DNA of 32,579 nt from Betaproteobacteria bacterium (lineage in GTDB: Bacteria; Pseudomonadota; Gammaproteobacteria; Burkholderiales; Burkholderiaceae_C), in NCBI GenBank assembly GCA_009923315.1, contig RFTU01000020.1:1-32579 (forward strand), read 5' to 3'. Below, piece by piece: positions 8,337 through 16,415 of the stretch. Made by a program: the position numbers and the translations under genes. Under the pieces are notes generated by a model. The model was not told the DNA's origin. It did not search any database and saw nothing but the letters and a program-made list of their open reading frames with translations. Position 1 is the stretch's first letter; each line of letters opens with the position of its first letter.

Positions 8337-9752
8337 CTACTGGGGTGAAGTGGTGAGCGCCTGCAGCAGCTTGTGGTGCACCCCACCGAAGCCGCCATTG
8401 CTCATACACAGCAGGTGGTCCCCGGGGCGCACAACCGCGCACACGGCCTGTACCAAGGCCTCCACCGAGGCATGAACGTGGGCCCGGCTGCCCATGGGCT
8501 TGAGGACCTCGGCGGCGTCCCATTCCAATCCGCCGCTGTGGCAGAACGCCAAGTCAGCCTCTTCCAAGGCCCACGGGAGTTGCGCCTTCATGGTGCCCAG
8601 CTTCATCGTGTTGGAGCGCGGCTCGAAGAGGGCCAACACGCGGCCGGGCGCGCCGCCCTTCTGGGTCTGCCGGTCGATTTGCCGGCGCAGCCCATTGATG
8701 GTGGTTCGGATGGCCGTGGGGTGATGGGCGAAGTCGTCGTAGACACGCACCTCACCACCTGGCAGCTGCACCGTGCCCACACATTCCATGCGCCTCTTGA
8801 CGTTCTGGAAGGCCCCCAAGGCGGTACAGGCCTGCTCCGCAGACACCCCCACGGACTCGGCCGCGGCAATGGCGGCCAGGGCATTGAGCTGGTTGTGTTC
8901 GCCGGTGAGGCTCCACTCCACGCGTCCGACCTTCAGCGCGCCGCGCAGCACGTCGAAGGCCTGTGGTTCACCACGCGATCGCAGGCATCCGGCTTCTTCC
9001 TTGGGGCAGCCGAAGCGCTGGATCCGGCTCCAGGCACCGCGAGCCAGCACACGGGCCAACGCAGGTTCGCGCGCGTTGACCACCAACGTGCCTGAAGACG
9101 GCACGGTGCGCACCAAGTGGTGGAACTGCGTCTCGATGGCCTGCAGGTCGGGGAAGATGTCGGCGTGGTCGAACTCGAGGTTGTTGAGCACCGCGGTTCG
9201 AGCTTGGTAGTGCACAAACTTGCTGCGCTTGTCGAAGAAGGCGGTGTCGTACTCGTCGGCTTCGATCACGAACAGGGGCCGTGGTTGACGAGCCACCGGC
9301 GCACCCAGCCGAGCCGACACGCCAAAGTTGCCCGGCACGCCCCCCACCAGGAAGCCGGGTTGCAGTCCGGCAGCTTCCAGGATCCACGCCAACATGGCGG
9401 TGGTGGTGGTCTTGCCGTGGGTGCCGGCCACGGCCAGCACGTGGCGACCACGCAGCACCTGCTCGCTCAACCACTGTGGACCACTGGTGCAGGGCAGACC
9501 GGCGTCCAGGATGGCCTCCATCAAGGGGTTGCCACGCGTGACCACATTGCCCACCACGAACAGGTCCGGCTCAAGCGCCAACTGTTCTGGCCCATAGCCT
9601 TCGATGAGGTCGATGCCCAACGCGCGCAGCTGTTCGCTCATCGGCGGGTACACGCCGCGGTCGCATCCGGTGACGCGGTGCCCGGCCTCGCGGGCCAGAG
9701 CGGCCAAGCCGCCCATGAAGGTGCCGCAGATGCCCAGTATGTGAATGTGCAT
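8337..9752 (-). CDS. mpl: UDP-N-acetylmuramate:L-alanyl-gamma-D-glutamyl-meso-diaminopimelate ligase
   Basis: This 471-aa ATP-dependent ligase joins recycled murein tripeptide to UDP-MurNAc, feeding peptidoglycan recycling in the cytoplasm. The Mpl-specific N-terminus MHIHILGICGTFMGGLA is present, and AGTHGKTTTT (109-118) is the Mur-ligase P-loop. VIEADEYDTAFFDKRSKF, NNLEFDHADIF, YDDFAHHPTAI and EPRSNTMK follow in the order seen in E. coli Mpl, which separates it from MurC. Length is normal. It starts 24 bp after the hemL stop on the same strand, so co-transcription with hemL is likely. Confidence 0.95.
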   Translation of the reverse strand: MHIHILGICGTFMGGLAALAREAGHRVTGCDRGVYPPMSEQLRALGIDLIEGYGPEQLALEPDLFVVGNVVTRGNPLMEAILDAGLPCTSGPQWLSEQVLRGRHVLAVAGTHGKTTTTAMLAWILEAAGLQPGFLVGGVPGNFGVSARLGAPVARQPRPLFVIEADEYDTAFFDKRSKFVHYQARTAVLNNLEFDHADIFPDLQAIETQFHHLVRTVPSSGTLVVNAREPALARVLARGAWSRIQRFGCPKEEAGCLRSRGEPQAFDVLRGALKVGRVEWSLTGEHNQLNALAAIAAAESVGVSAEQACTALGAFQNVKRRMECVGTVQLPGGEVRVYDDFAHHPTAIRTTINGLRRQIDRQTQKGGAPGRVLALFEPRSNTMKLGTMKAQLPWALEEADLAFCHSGGLEWDAAEVLKPMGSRAHVHASVEALVQAVCAVVRPGDHLLCMSNGGFGGVHHKLLQALTTSPQ

Positions 9753-9776
9753 GGTGTGGCGCGTGCAGCCGTGGCT

Positions 9777-11054
9777 TCAGCCGCGCAGAGTCCTCAAGGA
9801 CTGTCGAGCAGCCTCCAGCGTGAAGGCGATGTCGTCTGCACTATGGGCCGCACTGACGAAGCCCGCTTCGTACAAAGCGGGCGCCAGGTACACGCCTCGC
9901 TCCAGCATGCCGTGGAAGAAGCGGTTGAAACGGTCCTTGTCGGTGGACATGACGGTGCCGTAGTTCTGAGGCAGACTGTCGTGGAAGAAGAAGCCGAACA
10001 TTCCACCTTCGCTGTCACCGCTCAGGGGGATCTCGGCTTCGCGGGCGGCCTCCAGAAGGCCGTCCACCAAGCCGCGGGTGCGGCTGCTGAGGGCATCGAA
10101 GAAGCCCGGCTTGGCGATCTCATGCAGGGTGGCCAAGCCGCAGGCGGTGGCCACCGGGTTGCCCGAGAGCGTGCCGGCCTGATAGACCGGTCCCAAGGGT
10201 GCCAACTGCGACATCACCGCCCGCGAACCGCCGAAGGCCGCCAGCGGCATGCCGCCGCCGATCACCTTGCCGAAGACGCTCATGTCGGGCGCGAAGCCCG
10301 GAATCAAGCGGGCATAAACGCTTTGCGCGCCGCCCAGCGCCACGCGAAAACCGCTCATCACCTCATCGAACACCAGCAAGGCGCCATGCGCGGTGCACAG
10401 CTCGCGAAGGCGTGTCATGAAGGGTACCGAGGCGCGGACAAAGTTCATGTTGCCTGCGATGGGTTCGACCATCACGCAGGCCAACTCCCGAGCGTGTTCG
10501 GAAAAGGCCGCTTCCAGCGCCGCCACGTCGTTGTAGGGCAGGACGATGGTGTGCTGCACCACCTCGGGTGGCACACCGGCGCTGGTGGGGTTGCCGAAAG
10601 TGGCCAGGCCCGACCCCGCCTTGACCAGCAAGGCGTCGGCATGACCGTGGTAACAGCCTTCGAATTTGATCAGGCGGTTGCGGCCGGTGGCCCCGCGCGC
10701 CAGGCGGATGGCGCTCATGGCTGCCTGTTCCAAACCCGGCACGAGCGCAATGATCGCCTCGGCCAGTTCGATCTCGCGCTCGGTGGGCGCACCAAAGCTC
10801 AGGCCATCGGCTGCAGCCTTCGTGACCGCTTCAAGCACCGCCGGATGACCGTGGCCCAGAATCATCGGACCCCAGGAGCCGATGTAGTCGACGTAGCGCT
10901 GTCCCTGAGCGTCCCACAGATAGGCCCCTTGCGCGCGTGCGATGAAGCGTGGCGTGCCCCCTACCGCGCGAAAGGCGCGCACCGGCGAGTTCACGCCGCC
11001 GGGAATCACACGTTGAGCGCGCTCGAACAGTCCGGCATTGGTCTTGTCGTTCAT
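9777..11054 (-). CDS. hemL: Glutamate-1-semialdehyde 2,1-aminomutase, lacking the SGTE loop
   Basis: HemL converts glutamate-1-semialdehyde to 5-aminolevulinate with PLP, in C5-pathway tetrapyrrole synthesis. The 425-aa product keeps [29 protein letters not shown], the PLP lysine Lys263 ([17 protein letters not shown]) and GTLSGNPVA. One key element is missing. After VPGLEQ (105-110) the sequence runs straight into [11 protein letters not shown], where HemL proteins normally have VRxVxSGTE before A[10 protein letters not shown]. SGTE is the class-III aminotransferase loop that binds the PLP phosphate. The frame is kept and the rest looks intact, so this reads as a clean loss of about nine codons. 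The ATG at 11054 has GGGAGAGG six bases upstream. Mpl follows. Confidence 0.93.
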   Translation of the reverse strand: MNDKTNAGLFERAQRVIPGGVNSPVRAFRAVGGTPRFIARAQGAYLWDAQGQRYVDYIGSWGPMILGHGHPAVLEAVTKAAADGLSFGAPTEREIELAEAIIALVPGLEQAAMSAIRLARGATGRNRLIKFEGCYHGHADALLVKAGSGLATFGNPTSAGVPPEVVQHTIVLPYNDVAALEAAFSEHARELACVMVEPIAGNMNFVRASVPFMTRLRELCTAHGALLVFDEVMSGFRVALGGAQSVYARLIPGFAPDMSVFGKVIGGGMPLAAFGGSRAVMSQLAPLGPVYQAGTLSGNPVATACGLATLHEIAKPGFFDALSSRTRGLVDGLLEAAREAEIPLSGDSEGGMFGFFFHDSLPQNYGTVMSTDKDRFNRFFHGMLERGVYLAPALYEAGFVSAAHSADDIAFTLEAARQSLRTLRG

Positions 11055-11060
11055 GGTGTT

Positions 11061-11068
11061 CCTCTCCC
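11061..11068 (-). promoter_or_regulatory. Ribosome-binding site of hemL
   Basis: GGGAGAGG on the minus strand lies six bases before ATG 11054, a strong Shine-Dalgarno sequence that supports translation of the altered hemL. Confidence 0.65.
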
Positions 11069-11074
11069 GTGCTG

Positions 11075-11092
11075 ACCTGCCTCGGCGCAGGT
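11075..11092 (-). terminator. Hairpin between the ThiD-like gene and hemL
   Basis: The 73-bp gap holds a 6-bp stem (ACCTGC/GCAGGT) with a six-base loop CTCGGC. There is no T-run. It could be a weak 3' end or a leader hairpin of hemL. Confidence 0.25.
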
Positions 11093-11127
11093 GGTGTGCG
11101 TGTCTTCAAGCCCCGGCGCCGCGCCGC

Positions 11128-12087
11128 TCAATGCATGCGCTTGGGGCCGCGCGCGCTGCCCGGGTCCTCCAGGCCACCCGGCCCGCCGAAGGGTTCTTCG
11201 CCGTCGCCGTCTTCGTCGTCTGGTGGCACCGCCCAGAAGAAGCGGTCGGGCACCACATGACCCATTCCCGGGCGAAAGCCGGCATCCAGGCTTTGGTCCA
11301 GGAACGACAAGGCTTCAGAGACCGCGCTCGGCAGCTCAGCGCCGCAGGCCAATAGGGCGGCCAAGGCGGCCGACAGCGTGTCTCCGGCCCCCACAAAGGA
11401 GGCTTCAAAACGCTCAAACTTCTCCCCACAGATGGCCCCGCTGGCATTGGCCAGCACATTGTCGACATAGCCTTCCTGCGCTCGCGCGGGCAGCACGATG
11501 CCGGTCACCAGCACATGTCGAGCCCCGTGCTCGGCCGCTGCCACGGCCAGTTCCCGCGCGGAGGGCGGGCGCTCGCCATCCCACTCGGGCAGAAGGAAAT
11601 CGGTGAGGGTCTTCTGGTTGCCCACCAGGACTTCGGCCGAGGGCAGGATGAGTTCGCGGAAGGCATCCAGGTACGCGGCCTGTTCGTCCTCGTCCATCCA
11701 ACCCACGGCGGGCATGTAGGCCACCAAGGGGACATCTGGATAGTCCGACAGGATCTCGGCTACGGCACTGGCGTTCTCGGCCGAACCCAAAAAGCCGACC
11801 TTCCAAGCCGCAATGGAAATGTCTTCGAGTACCGTGCGCGCCTGCTCGGCCACCGCATCGGCCTCGATCACGTGTTGGTCGAAGACCTCGGCGGTGTCGC
11901 GCATCACCAGGGTGGCCACGACGGGAAGTCCATGCGCGCCCATGGCCGCGAATGTGGCGATGTCGCCACCAATGCCACTGGCGCCGGTGGCCTCGCTGGC
12001 ATTGAAGCTCAGGACATTGGCCGGTGCAGCCTCGGGCTCCTGCGCGGCGGCATCGCCTGCGCCCGGTGGTGGTATGTGGTCACTCAT
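11128..12087 (-). CDS. Divergent ThiD-like (HMP/HMP-P kinase family) protein
   Basis: This 319-aa ribokinase-fold protein aligns along its length with hydroxymethylpyrimidine/phosphomethylpyrimidine kinases, but canonical ThiD sites are changed. The N-terminal substrate loop, usually SDPSGGAGIQAD-like, is NASEATGASGIGGD (29-42). The segment usually ending ALVAQNT is ATLVMRDT (58-65), so the HMP-contacting Gln is gone. The usual DPV motif is AYMPAVGW (123-130), and TPN is VGN (155-157). The anion-hole/catalytic loop GAGDTLSA (233-240, Asp236) is kept. The C-terminus adds an acidic, Gly-rich tail after PDRFFWA. I recall the same altered form beside rubredoxin and hemL in other Comamonadaceae, so it is probably a conserved variant and not decay. 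Real substrate unknown. Confidence 0.75.
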   Translation of the reverse strand: MSDHIPPPGAGDAAAQEPEAAPANVLSFNASEATGASGIGGDIATFAAMGAHGLPVVATLVMRDTAEVFDQHVIEADAVAEQARTVLEDISIAAWKVGFLGSAENASAVAEILSDYPDVPLVAYMPAVGWMDEDEQAAYLDAFRELILPSAEVLVGNQKTLTDFLLPEWDGERPPSARELAVAAAEHGARHVLVTGIVLPARAQEGYVDNVLANASGAICGEKFERFEASFVGAGDTLSAALAALLACGAELPSAVSEALSFLDQSLDAGFRPGMGHVVPDRFFWAVPPDDEDGDGEEPFGGPGGLEDPGSARGPKRMH

Positions 12088-12148
12088 GTGCGGGTTGCCA
12101 TGCTTGCGTCCAGCGTGAACCAGCGAACGGGCTGCACCGGGGCATGAC

Positions 12149-12154
12149 TAGAAT
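12149..12154 (+). promoter_or_regulatory. Candidate -10 element of the rubredoxin gene
   Basis: TAGAAT lies about 41 bases before the rubredoxin ATG. The same hexamer, often as CTAGAAT, precedes argB, tatA and petA in this window, so it is probably the local -10 form. No clear -35 is visible. Confidence 0.4.
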
Positions 12155-12163
12155 TCATCAATC

Positions 12164-12191
12164 ATTGTAGTGACGGTTACCGCCGGCCCAA
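12164..12191 (-). promoter_or_regulatory. Candidate sigma70-type promoter of the ThiD-like gene
   Basis: On the minus strand TTGGGC (12186-12191) and TACAAT (12164-12169) are separated by 16 bases. This would give a leader of roughly 70 bases before ATG 12087. It overlaps the divergent region that serves rubredoxin. Confidence 0.4.
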
Positions 12192-12195
12192 GACC

Positions 12196-12369
12196 ATGTC
12201 TGAAAGCAAAACCTGGATGTGCCTCATTTGCGGCTGGATTTATGACGAGGCAACCGGTGATCCCGACCATGGGATTGCGCCCGGTACCGCATGGGCCGAC
12301 GTGCCGATGAACTGGACATGCCCCGAATGTGGGGCCCGCAAAGAAGACTTCGAGATGGTCCAGATCTGA
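12196..12369 (+). CDS. Rubredoxin
   Basis: This 57-aa protein is a one-iron electron carrier of the cytoplasm. The two Cys pairs are Cys9-x-x-Cys12 (CLICGWIYD) and Cys42-x-x-Cys45 (CPECGARKEDF), separated by the conserved DPDHGIAPGTAW and NW stretch. All four Fe ligands and the aromatic core residues are present. It starts at ATG 12196 with no clear Shine-Dalgarno sequence and ends with TGA at 12367-12369. It is divergent from the ThiD-like gene and convergent with the photolyase gene. Its partner oxidoreductase is not in the window, so its redox client cannot be named. Confidence 0.95.
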   Translation: MSESKTWMCLICGWIYDEATGDPDHGIAPGTAWADVPMNWTCPECGARKEDFEMVQI

Positions 12370-12378
12370 CCGACGGCC

Positions 12379-12402
12379 TGCCCCGCGCCAACATGCGGGG
12401 CA
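12379..12402. terminator. Bidirectional hairpin between rubredoxin and photolyase genes
   Basis: TGCCCCGC and GCGGGGCA form an 8-bp perfect stem with an eight-base loop in the 51-bp convergent gap. It probably ends transcripts from both sides. No T-tract follows on either strand. Confidence 0.55.
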
Positions 12403-12420
12403 CGGCCCAAGCCGGGGCGT

Positions 12421-13917
12421 TCAGCCCTTGCTCTTGACCACCGCGTAGCGCTCCAGGGTCGATTGACGCGCCACGTCGTGCTGCACGATGGGCAGCGGGT
12501 AGTCTCGCCCGAGCTGCACCCCGGCGGCCGCCAGGTCCACGGGTCGGGCCAGCCACGGCGCGTGAATGGCCGCGTCGGGCAAGGCCTTGAGCACGGGCAG
12601 GTAGCGGCGGATGAACTGCCCCTTGGGGTCGAACTTTTCGCTCTGGCTCAAAGGGTTGAAGATACGGAAATAGGGCTGTGCGTCGCATCCACTGGAGGCG
12701 GCCCACTGCCAGCCCCCGTTGTTGGCCGCCAGATCAAAGTCGATCAGCTTTTCGGCGAAGTAGGCCTCGCCACGGCGCCAGTCGATGCCCAGGTCCTTGA
12801 TGAGGAAACTGGAGACCACCATGCGCAGGCGGTTGTGCATCCAGCCGGTCTGGTTGATCTGGTGCATGGCCGCGTCCACCAGGGGGTAGCCGGTACGACC
12901 CTCGCACCAGGCTTGGAAGTGGGCCTCGGCCTGTGGCCCAGTGGCCCAGGCAATGCGGTCGTACTCCGGCTTGAACGCACGCTCGACCACCCGTGGGTGG
13001 TGGTGCAGGATCTGGTGGTAGAAGTCGCGCCACACCAACTCGGACAACCAGCCTTCGGCGCCTTCGGATCCCGCCTGCGCGCGGTCCCAGGCTTGCCGCG
13101 CCAGTTGGCGGACCGATACGGTGCCAAATCGCAGGTGGGCCGACAAGTAGCTCGGGCCTTTGATCGCCGGAAAGTCCCGCGCGCGGCGATAGTCGTCCAT
13201 GCGGCCGACAAAGTCGCGCAGCAACTGCTGCGCCCCGCTCATGCCGGTGGGCATCCGGATCTCGTCGGGGGTCATCGCCTCGAACCCGATGTCGCCCATC
13301 GAAGGCAGTGGGCCTTGCATCGCCTGAGGCAGCGGCGCCAGCGCGCCCGCCAAGGGGCGCGTCTCATGCGATTCGAGCGCTTGCGGATGTTGCGCCAGAC
13401 GCTTGAGCCAGGCGTTCTTGTACGGCGTGAACACGCCATAGGACCCGCCGGTCTGCGTCATCACCTCGCGCCGCTCGAACACCACATGGTCCTTCACGCT
13501 GACCCACTCGATGCGTTGCCGCGCCAGTGCCTGCAGCACCTGGCCATCCCTGGCAAGGGCTTGCGGCTCGTCGTCATGGCTGGCCACCACCCGGTTCACG
13601 CCGAGCGCCGCTGCCAAGGCAGGGACTTCCTGGACCGCGCGGCCATGCCGCACGATCAGACCCACCCGATCGGCATCGGGTACTGCGCAAGCCTGGGCCC
13701 AAGTCCGCAGCGTCGCGTCGACTTCGGCCAAGGCAGCGTGGATGAAGGCCACACGCTGGTCTCGCCGCGGCAGCGCATCCAGGATATCGGTGTCGTAAAC
13801 GAAGGCACACCACACGCGCCGGGCGCAACTCAGGGCGTGGTGCAGCGCCGCGTGGTCGTCGCATCGAAGGTCGCGGCGCAGCCAAACCAACGCGCTGTCA
13901 AGGGGTTTCGCGTTCAT
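12421..13917 (-). CDS. phr: Deoxyribodipyrimidine photolyase (class I CPD type)
   Basis: This 498-aa flavoprotein splits UV-made cyclobutane pyrimidine dimers using blue light. The N-terminal antenna-binding half starts LVWLRRDLRCDDHAAL. The FAD domain has GPSYLSAHLRFG, SELVWRDFYHQIL, RTGYPLVDAAM, TGWMHNRLRM and NNGGWQWAASSGCDAQPYF, followed by RIFNPLSQSEKFD. These match E. coli-type class I CPD photolyases; the Trp of TGWMHNRLRM corresponds to the dimer-contacting Trp. The frame stays open 80 codons further upstream, but that part lies inside yqgE on the other strand. ATG 13917 gives the expected N-terminus. It diverges from yqgE across only 33 bp. Confidence 0.95.
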   Translation of the reverse strand: MNAKPLDSALVWLRRDLRCDDHAALHHALSCARRVWCAFVYDTDILDALPRRDQRVAFIHAALAEVDATLRTWAQACAVPDADRVGLIVRHGRAVQEVPALAAALGVNRVVASHDDEPQALARDGQVLQALARQRIEWVSVKDHVVFERREVMTQTGGSYGVFTPYKNAWLKRLAQHPQALESHETRPLAGALAPLPQAMQGPLPSMGDIGFEAMTPDEIRMPTGMSGAQQLLRDFVGRMDDYRRARDFPAIKGPSYLSAHLRFGTVSVRQLARQAWDRAQAGSEGAEGWLSELVWRDFYHQILHHHPRVVERAFKPEYDRIAWATGPQAEAHFQAWCEGRTGYPLVDAAMHQINQTGWMHNRLRMVVSSFLIKDLGIDWRRGEAYFAEKLIDFDLAANNGGWQWAASSGCDAQPYFRIFNPLSQSEKFDPKGQFIRRYLPVLKALPDAAIHAPWLARPVDLAAAGVQLGRDYPLPIVQHDVARQSTLERYAVVKSKG

Positions 13918-13924
13918 CCACCGC

Positions 13925-13930
13925 AGTATC
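13925..13930 (-). promoter_or_regulatory. Candidate -10 element of phr, near-leaderless spacing
   Basis: On the minus strand GATACT (4 of 6 to TATAAT) is followed by seven bases and then ATG 13917. The 33-bp divergent gap leaves little room for a longer leader unless the promoter lies inside yqgE. Confidence 0.3.
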
Positions 13931-13938
13931 GGGCAGCA

Positions 13939-13944
13939 TAGAAT
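13939..13944 (+). promoter_or_regulatory. Candidate -10 element of yqgE, leaderless spacing
   Basis: TAGAAT is followed by exactly six bases and then ATG 13951. The gap to phr is 33 bp and no Shine-Dalgarno sequence is seen, so the mRNA may start at the A of ATG. Confidence 0.45.
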
Positions 13945-13950
13945 TCGCGT

Positions 13951-14532
13951 ATGCCGGGAGAGTCGATCAACCTCACGAACCAGTTCCTCATTGCCATGCC
14001 CGGAATGGCCGATGAACGCTTCGCCGGCACCGTGGTGTACCTGTGCGAACACAATGACCGCGGCGCCCTGGGCTTGGTGATCAACAAGCCCATCGACATC
14101 ACCCTGACCAGGCTGTTTGAGAAGGTGGACCTTCACCTGGGCCGCAATGACCTGCACGACTCACCCGTCTTCTTCGGGGGGCCGGTCCAGACCGAGCGTG
14201 GCTTCGTGCTGCACGAGCGGGTCAGCACGGAGGAAAGCCCCTACCACTCCACCTTGGCCATACCCGGGGCTCAGGTCGAAATGACCACCAGCCGGGATGT
14301 GCTGGAGGCCCTGTCCAGTGGTGCTGGCCCCCGACGGGTGCTGATCACGCTGGGCTACAGCGGTTGGGGCGCGGGCCAGTTGGAGGACGAGATCAGCCGC
14401 AACGGCTGGCTGACCGTTGAGGCCGAGCCTTCCGTGATCTTCGACACCCCCATCGATCAGCGCTACCAGAAGGCCCTTTCCTTGTTGGGCATCGATCCGC
14501 GCATGCTCAGCCAGGAGGCCGGGCACGCATGA
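13951..14532 (+). CDS. YqgE/AlgH (UPF0301) family protein
   Basis: This 193-aa protein matches the UPF0301 family (E. coli YqgE, Pseudomonas AlgH), whose biochemical role is not settled. Conserved segments are [10 protein letters not shown] at the N-terminus, [30 protein letters not shown] and [15 protein letters not shown], ending with [13 protein letters not shown]. Length is normal. It is the first gene of a chain whose stops and starts overlap: its TGA overlaps the ruvX ATG. The yqgE-ruvX pairing is widely conserved and here continues into pyrR-pyrB. The start has no Shine-Dalgarno sequence. Confidence 0.92.
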   Translation: MPGESINLTNQFLIAMPGMADERFAGTVVYLCEHNDRGALGLVINKPIDITLTRLFEKVDLHLGRNDLHDSPVFFGGPVQTERGFVLHERVSTEESPYHSTLAIPGAQVEMTTSRDVLEALSSGAGPRRVLITLGYSGWGAGQLEDEISRNGWLTVEAEPSVIFDTPIDQRYQKALSLLGIDPRMLSQEAGHA

Positions 14533-14945
14533 GCGGGGCGGCCCCCGTGCTGCCCACGCACGCGGTGCGTTCCTTTTTGGCCTTCGATTACGGGCTCAAG
14601 CGCGTGGGCGTGGCCACGGGTAACACCGTGCTGGGTACGGCCCAACCCTTGAAGACCCTGCGTGAAATGGGCGAAGCCCGGTTTGACGCCATCACACAAC
14701 TGATCGGGCAATGGCAGCCCGATGCGCTGGTGGTGGGCGTACCCTTTCATCCCGACGGGGCTGCGCACGAAAACACCCGGCGTGCCCAGCGCTTTGCCCG
14801 CCAACTGCAGGGTCGCACGGGCCTGCCGGTGCACGAGGTCGACGAACGCTACAGCACGGTGCAGGCCCGGGCCGATGGTGCCCAAGACCTGGACGCAGCG
14901 GCCGCAGCGGTGATACTTCAACAGTTTTTGGATCAGCAAGCATGA
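14529..14945 (+). CDS. ruvX: Putative Holliday junction resolvase / pre-16S rRNA nuclease (YqgF)
   Basis: This 138-aa RNase H-fold nuclease belongs to the YqgF/RuvX family. In E. coli the protein acts in 16S rRNA 5'-end maturation, and a resolvase role was first proposed. The acidic active-site residues are visible: Asp20 in [14 protein letters not shown], Glu106 in VDERYST and Asp122 in [12 protein letters not shown]. The [10 protein letters not shown] strand is also typical. It overlaps yqgE by ATGA and is overlapped the same way by pyrR, so the three are probably translated together. Confidence 0.92.
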   Translation: MSGAAPVLPTHAVRSFLAFDYGLKRVGVATGNTVLGTAQPLKTLREMGEARFDAITQLIGQWQPDALVVGVPFHPDGAAHENTRRAQRFARQLQGRTGLPVHEVDERYSTVQARADGAQDLDAAAAAVILQQFLDQQA

Positions 14946-15454
14946 CGCAACTCGCGCTGGATGCCGAAGCGCTCTACCAACAGCTTTGCCGCCAGGTATC
15001 GGCCTTGGTGCAGGAAGCCAAGGCGACGCCGGTCGGCCTGGTGGGCATCTGGTCGGGTGGTGCCTGGTTGGCTGAGCGGCTTCAGCGTGACCTGGGCCTT
15101 TCGGGGCCTTCGGGAACCCTCAGCATCACCCTGCACCGCGACGACTATGCCGAGCGCGGCCTGAGCAGCACGGTGGGCGTGACCCGACTGCCGTTTGAGG
15201 TGGAGGGGCGACACATTGTCCTGGTTGACGATGTGCTCTACACCGGAAGAACGATTCGTGCGGCGCTCAATGAGCTCTTTGACTTCGGCCGTCCCGCCCG
15301 GGTGAGCCTGGCGGTGCTGGTGGACCGAGGCGGCCGAGAGCTGCCCGTGGAGGCCCACTGCGCAGCCGCGCGCCTGACGCTGCCGGCATCGCAGCGCCTG
15401 TCCTTGGCGCAAGATGCGCAGGGCCGCCTGACCTTCGCGGTGGAGGGCCTGTGA
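14942..15454 (+). CDS. pyrR: PyrR-type uracil phosphoribosyltransferase / pyrimidine regulator homologue
   Basis: The 170-aa product has the PRPP-binding signature [19 protein letters not shown] (about 93-111) and the PyrR-like [13 protein letters not shown]. The substrate end reads [12 protein letters not shown]. In Bacillus PyrR attenuates the pyr operon by binding mRNA; in proteobacteria PyrR is often an enzyme or regulator of the pyrB-pyrC' genes, with less defined RNA targets. The open frame extends upstream into ruvX, but ATG 14942 overlaps the ruvX stop (ATGA) and gives the right length. It lies directly before pyrB. I saw no terminator/antiterminator leader, so attenuation is not supported here. 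Confidence 0.9.
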   Translation: MTQLALDAEALYQQLCRQVSALVQEAKATPVGLVGIWSGGAWLAERLQRDLGLSGPSGTLSITLHRDDYAERGLSSTVGVTRLPFEVEGRHIVLVDDVLYTGRTIRAALNELFDFGRPARVSLAVLVDRGGRELPVEAHCAAARLTLPASQRLSLAQDAQGRLTFAVEGL

Positions 15455-15456
15455 CC

Positions 15457-16410
15457 ATGCGAAATCCCCAACTCAACCGCCACGGCGAGCTCATCCACCT
15501 GCTGTCCATCGAGGGGCTGCCGCGCGCGGTCTTGCACCACATCCTGGACACCGCCGGCACCTTCCTGTCGGTCCACGAGCGTGAGGTGAAAAAGGTGCCG
15601 CTCCTGCGCGGCAAGAGCGTGTTCAACCTCTTCTTCGAGAACAGCACCCGCACCCGCACCACGTTTGAGATCGCGGCCAAGCGGCTGAGCGCCGATGTGA
15701 TCAACCTGGACATCGCCCGCAGCAGCACGGCCAAGGGTGAGAGTCTGTTGGACACCATAGCCAACCTCAGCGCCATGCACGCCGACATGTTCGTGGTGCG
15801 CCACAGCGAATCGGGCGCGCCCTACCTGATCGCACAACATTGCCCCGCGCATGTGCACGTGGTCAACGCCGGCGATGGTCGTCATGCGCATCCCACTCAG
15901 GGCTTGCTGGACATGTACACCATCCGGCACTACAAGAAGGACTTCACCAACCTCACCGTGGCCATCGTCGGCGACATCGTGCACTCGCGTGTGGCCCGCT
16001 CCGACATCCACGCGCTGACCACCCTGGGCGTGCCTGAGATTCGCGCCGTCGGGCCCAAAACGCTGGTGACGCCGGACCTGCAGTCCATGGGCGTGCGGGT
16101 GTGCCATGACATGGCCGAAGGCATCCGCGATGCCGATGTGATCATCATGCTGCGCCTGCAGAGTGAGCGCATGAGCGGTGCATTGCTGCCAAGCTCCGCG
16201 GAGTTCTTCAAGAGCTTTGGTCTGACGCCAGAAAAGCTGGCCTTGGCCAAACCCGATGTCATCGTGATGCATCCGGGCCCCATCAACCGCGGTGTGGAAA
16301 TCGATTCTTCGGTGGCCGACGGCGAGCACAGCGTGATCCTGCCCCAGGTCACCTTCGGCATCGCCGTGCGCATGGCGGTGATGAGCATCATCGCGGGCAA
16401 CGAGGCGTGA
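15457..16410 (+). CDS. pyrB: Aspartate carbamoyltransferase catalytic subunit
   Basis: PyrB makes N-carbamoyl-aspartate from carbamoyl phosphate and aspartate, the committed step of pyrimidine synthesis. The 317-aa product has the carbamoyl-phosphate motif [13 protein letters not shown] (STRTRT at 63-68), the mobile loop [16 protein letters not shown] (145-148) and [17 protein letters not shown] at 15451 overlaps the pyrR stop and would add two residues. ATG 15457 is preferred because GGAGGG at 15442-15447 is nine bases away, against three for GTG. The absence of pyrI and the presence of a DHOase-like gene immediately downstream point to a class A-type ATCase. Confidence 0.95.
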   Translation: MRNPQLNRHGELIHLLSIEGLPRAVLHHILDTAGTFLSVHEREVKKVPLLRGKSVFNLFFENSTRTRTTFEIAAKRLSADVINLDIARSSTAKGESLLDTIANLSAMHADMFVVRHSESGAPYLIAQHCPAHVHVVNAGDGRHAHPTQGLLDMYTIRHYKKDFTNLTVAIVGDIVHSRVARSDIHALTTLGVPEIRAVGPKTLVTPDLQSMGVRVCHDMAEGIRDADVIIMLRLQSERMSGALLPSSAEFFKSFGLTPEKLALAKPDVIVMHPGPINRGVEIDSSVADGEHSVILPQVTFGIAVRMAVMSIIAGNEA

Positions 16411-16415
16411 GCAGC

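Noticed and set aside
9117-11075. Plus-strand open frame of about 650 codons antisense to mpl and hemL
   Set aside because: It spans two clear genes on the other strand and has no domain or start signal. It is a codon-bias shadow.
11055-11127. Riboswitch upstream of hemL
   Set aside because: The 73-bp gap holds only one short hairpin and a ribosome-binding site; no known riboswitch core was recognised.
11128-12087. ThiD-like gene as a pseudogene
   Set aside because: The frame is intact over 319 codons with normal composition and the GAGD loop is kept, so a conserved divergent protein is more likely than decay.
13918-14157. 80-codon upstream extension of the photolyase frame
   Set aside because: It lies wholly inside yqgE on the other strand and does not resemble photolyase; ATG 13917 gives the correct N-terminus.
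15130-15460. PyrR-dependent attenuator before pyrB
   Set aside because: pyrR and pyrB overlap, leaving no leader, and no antiterminator/terminator pair was seen.
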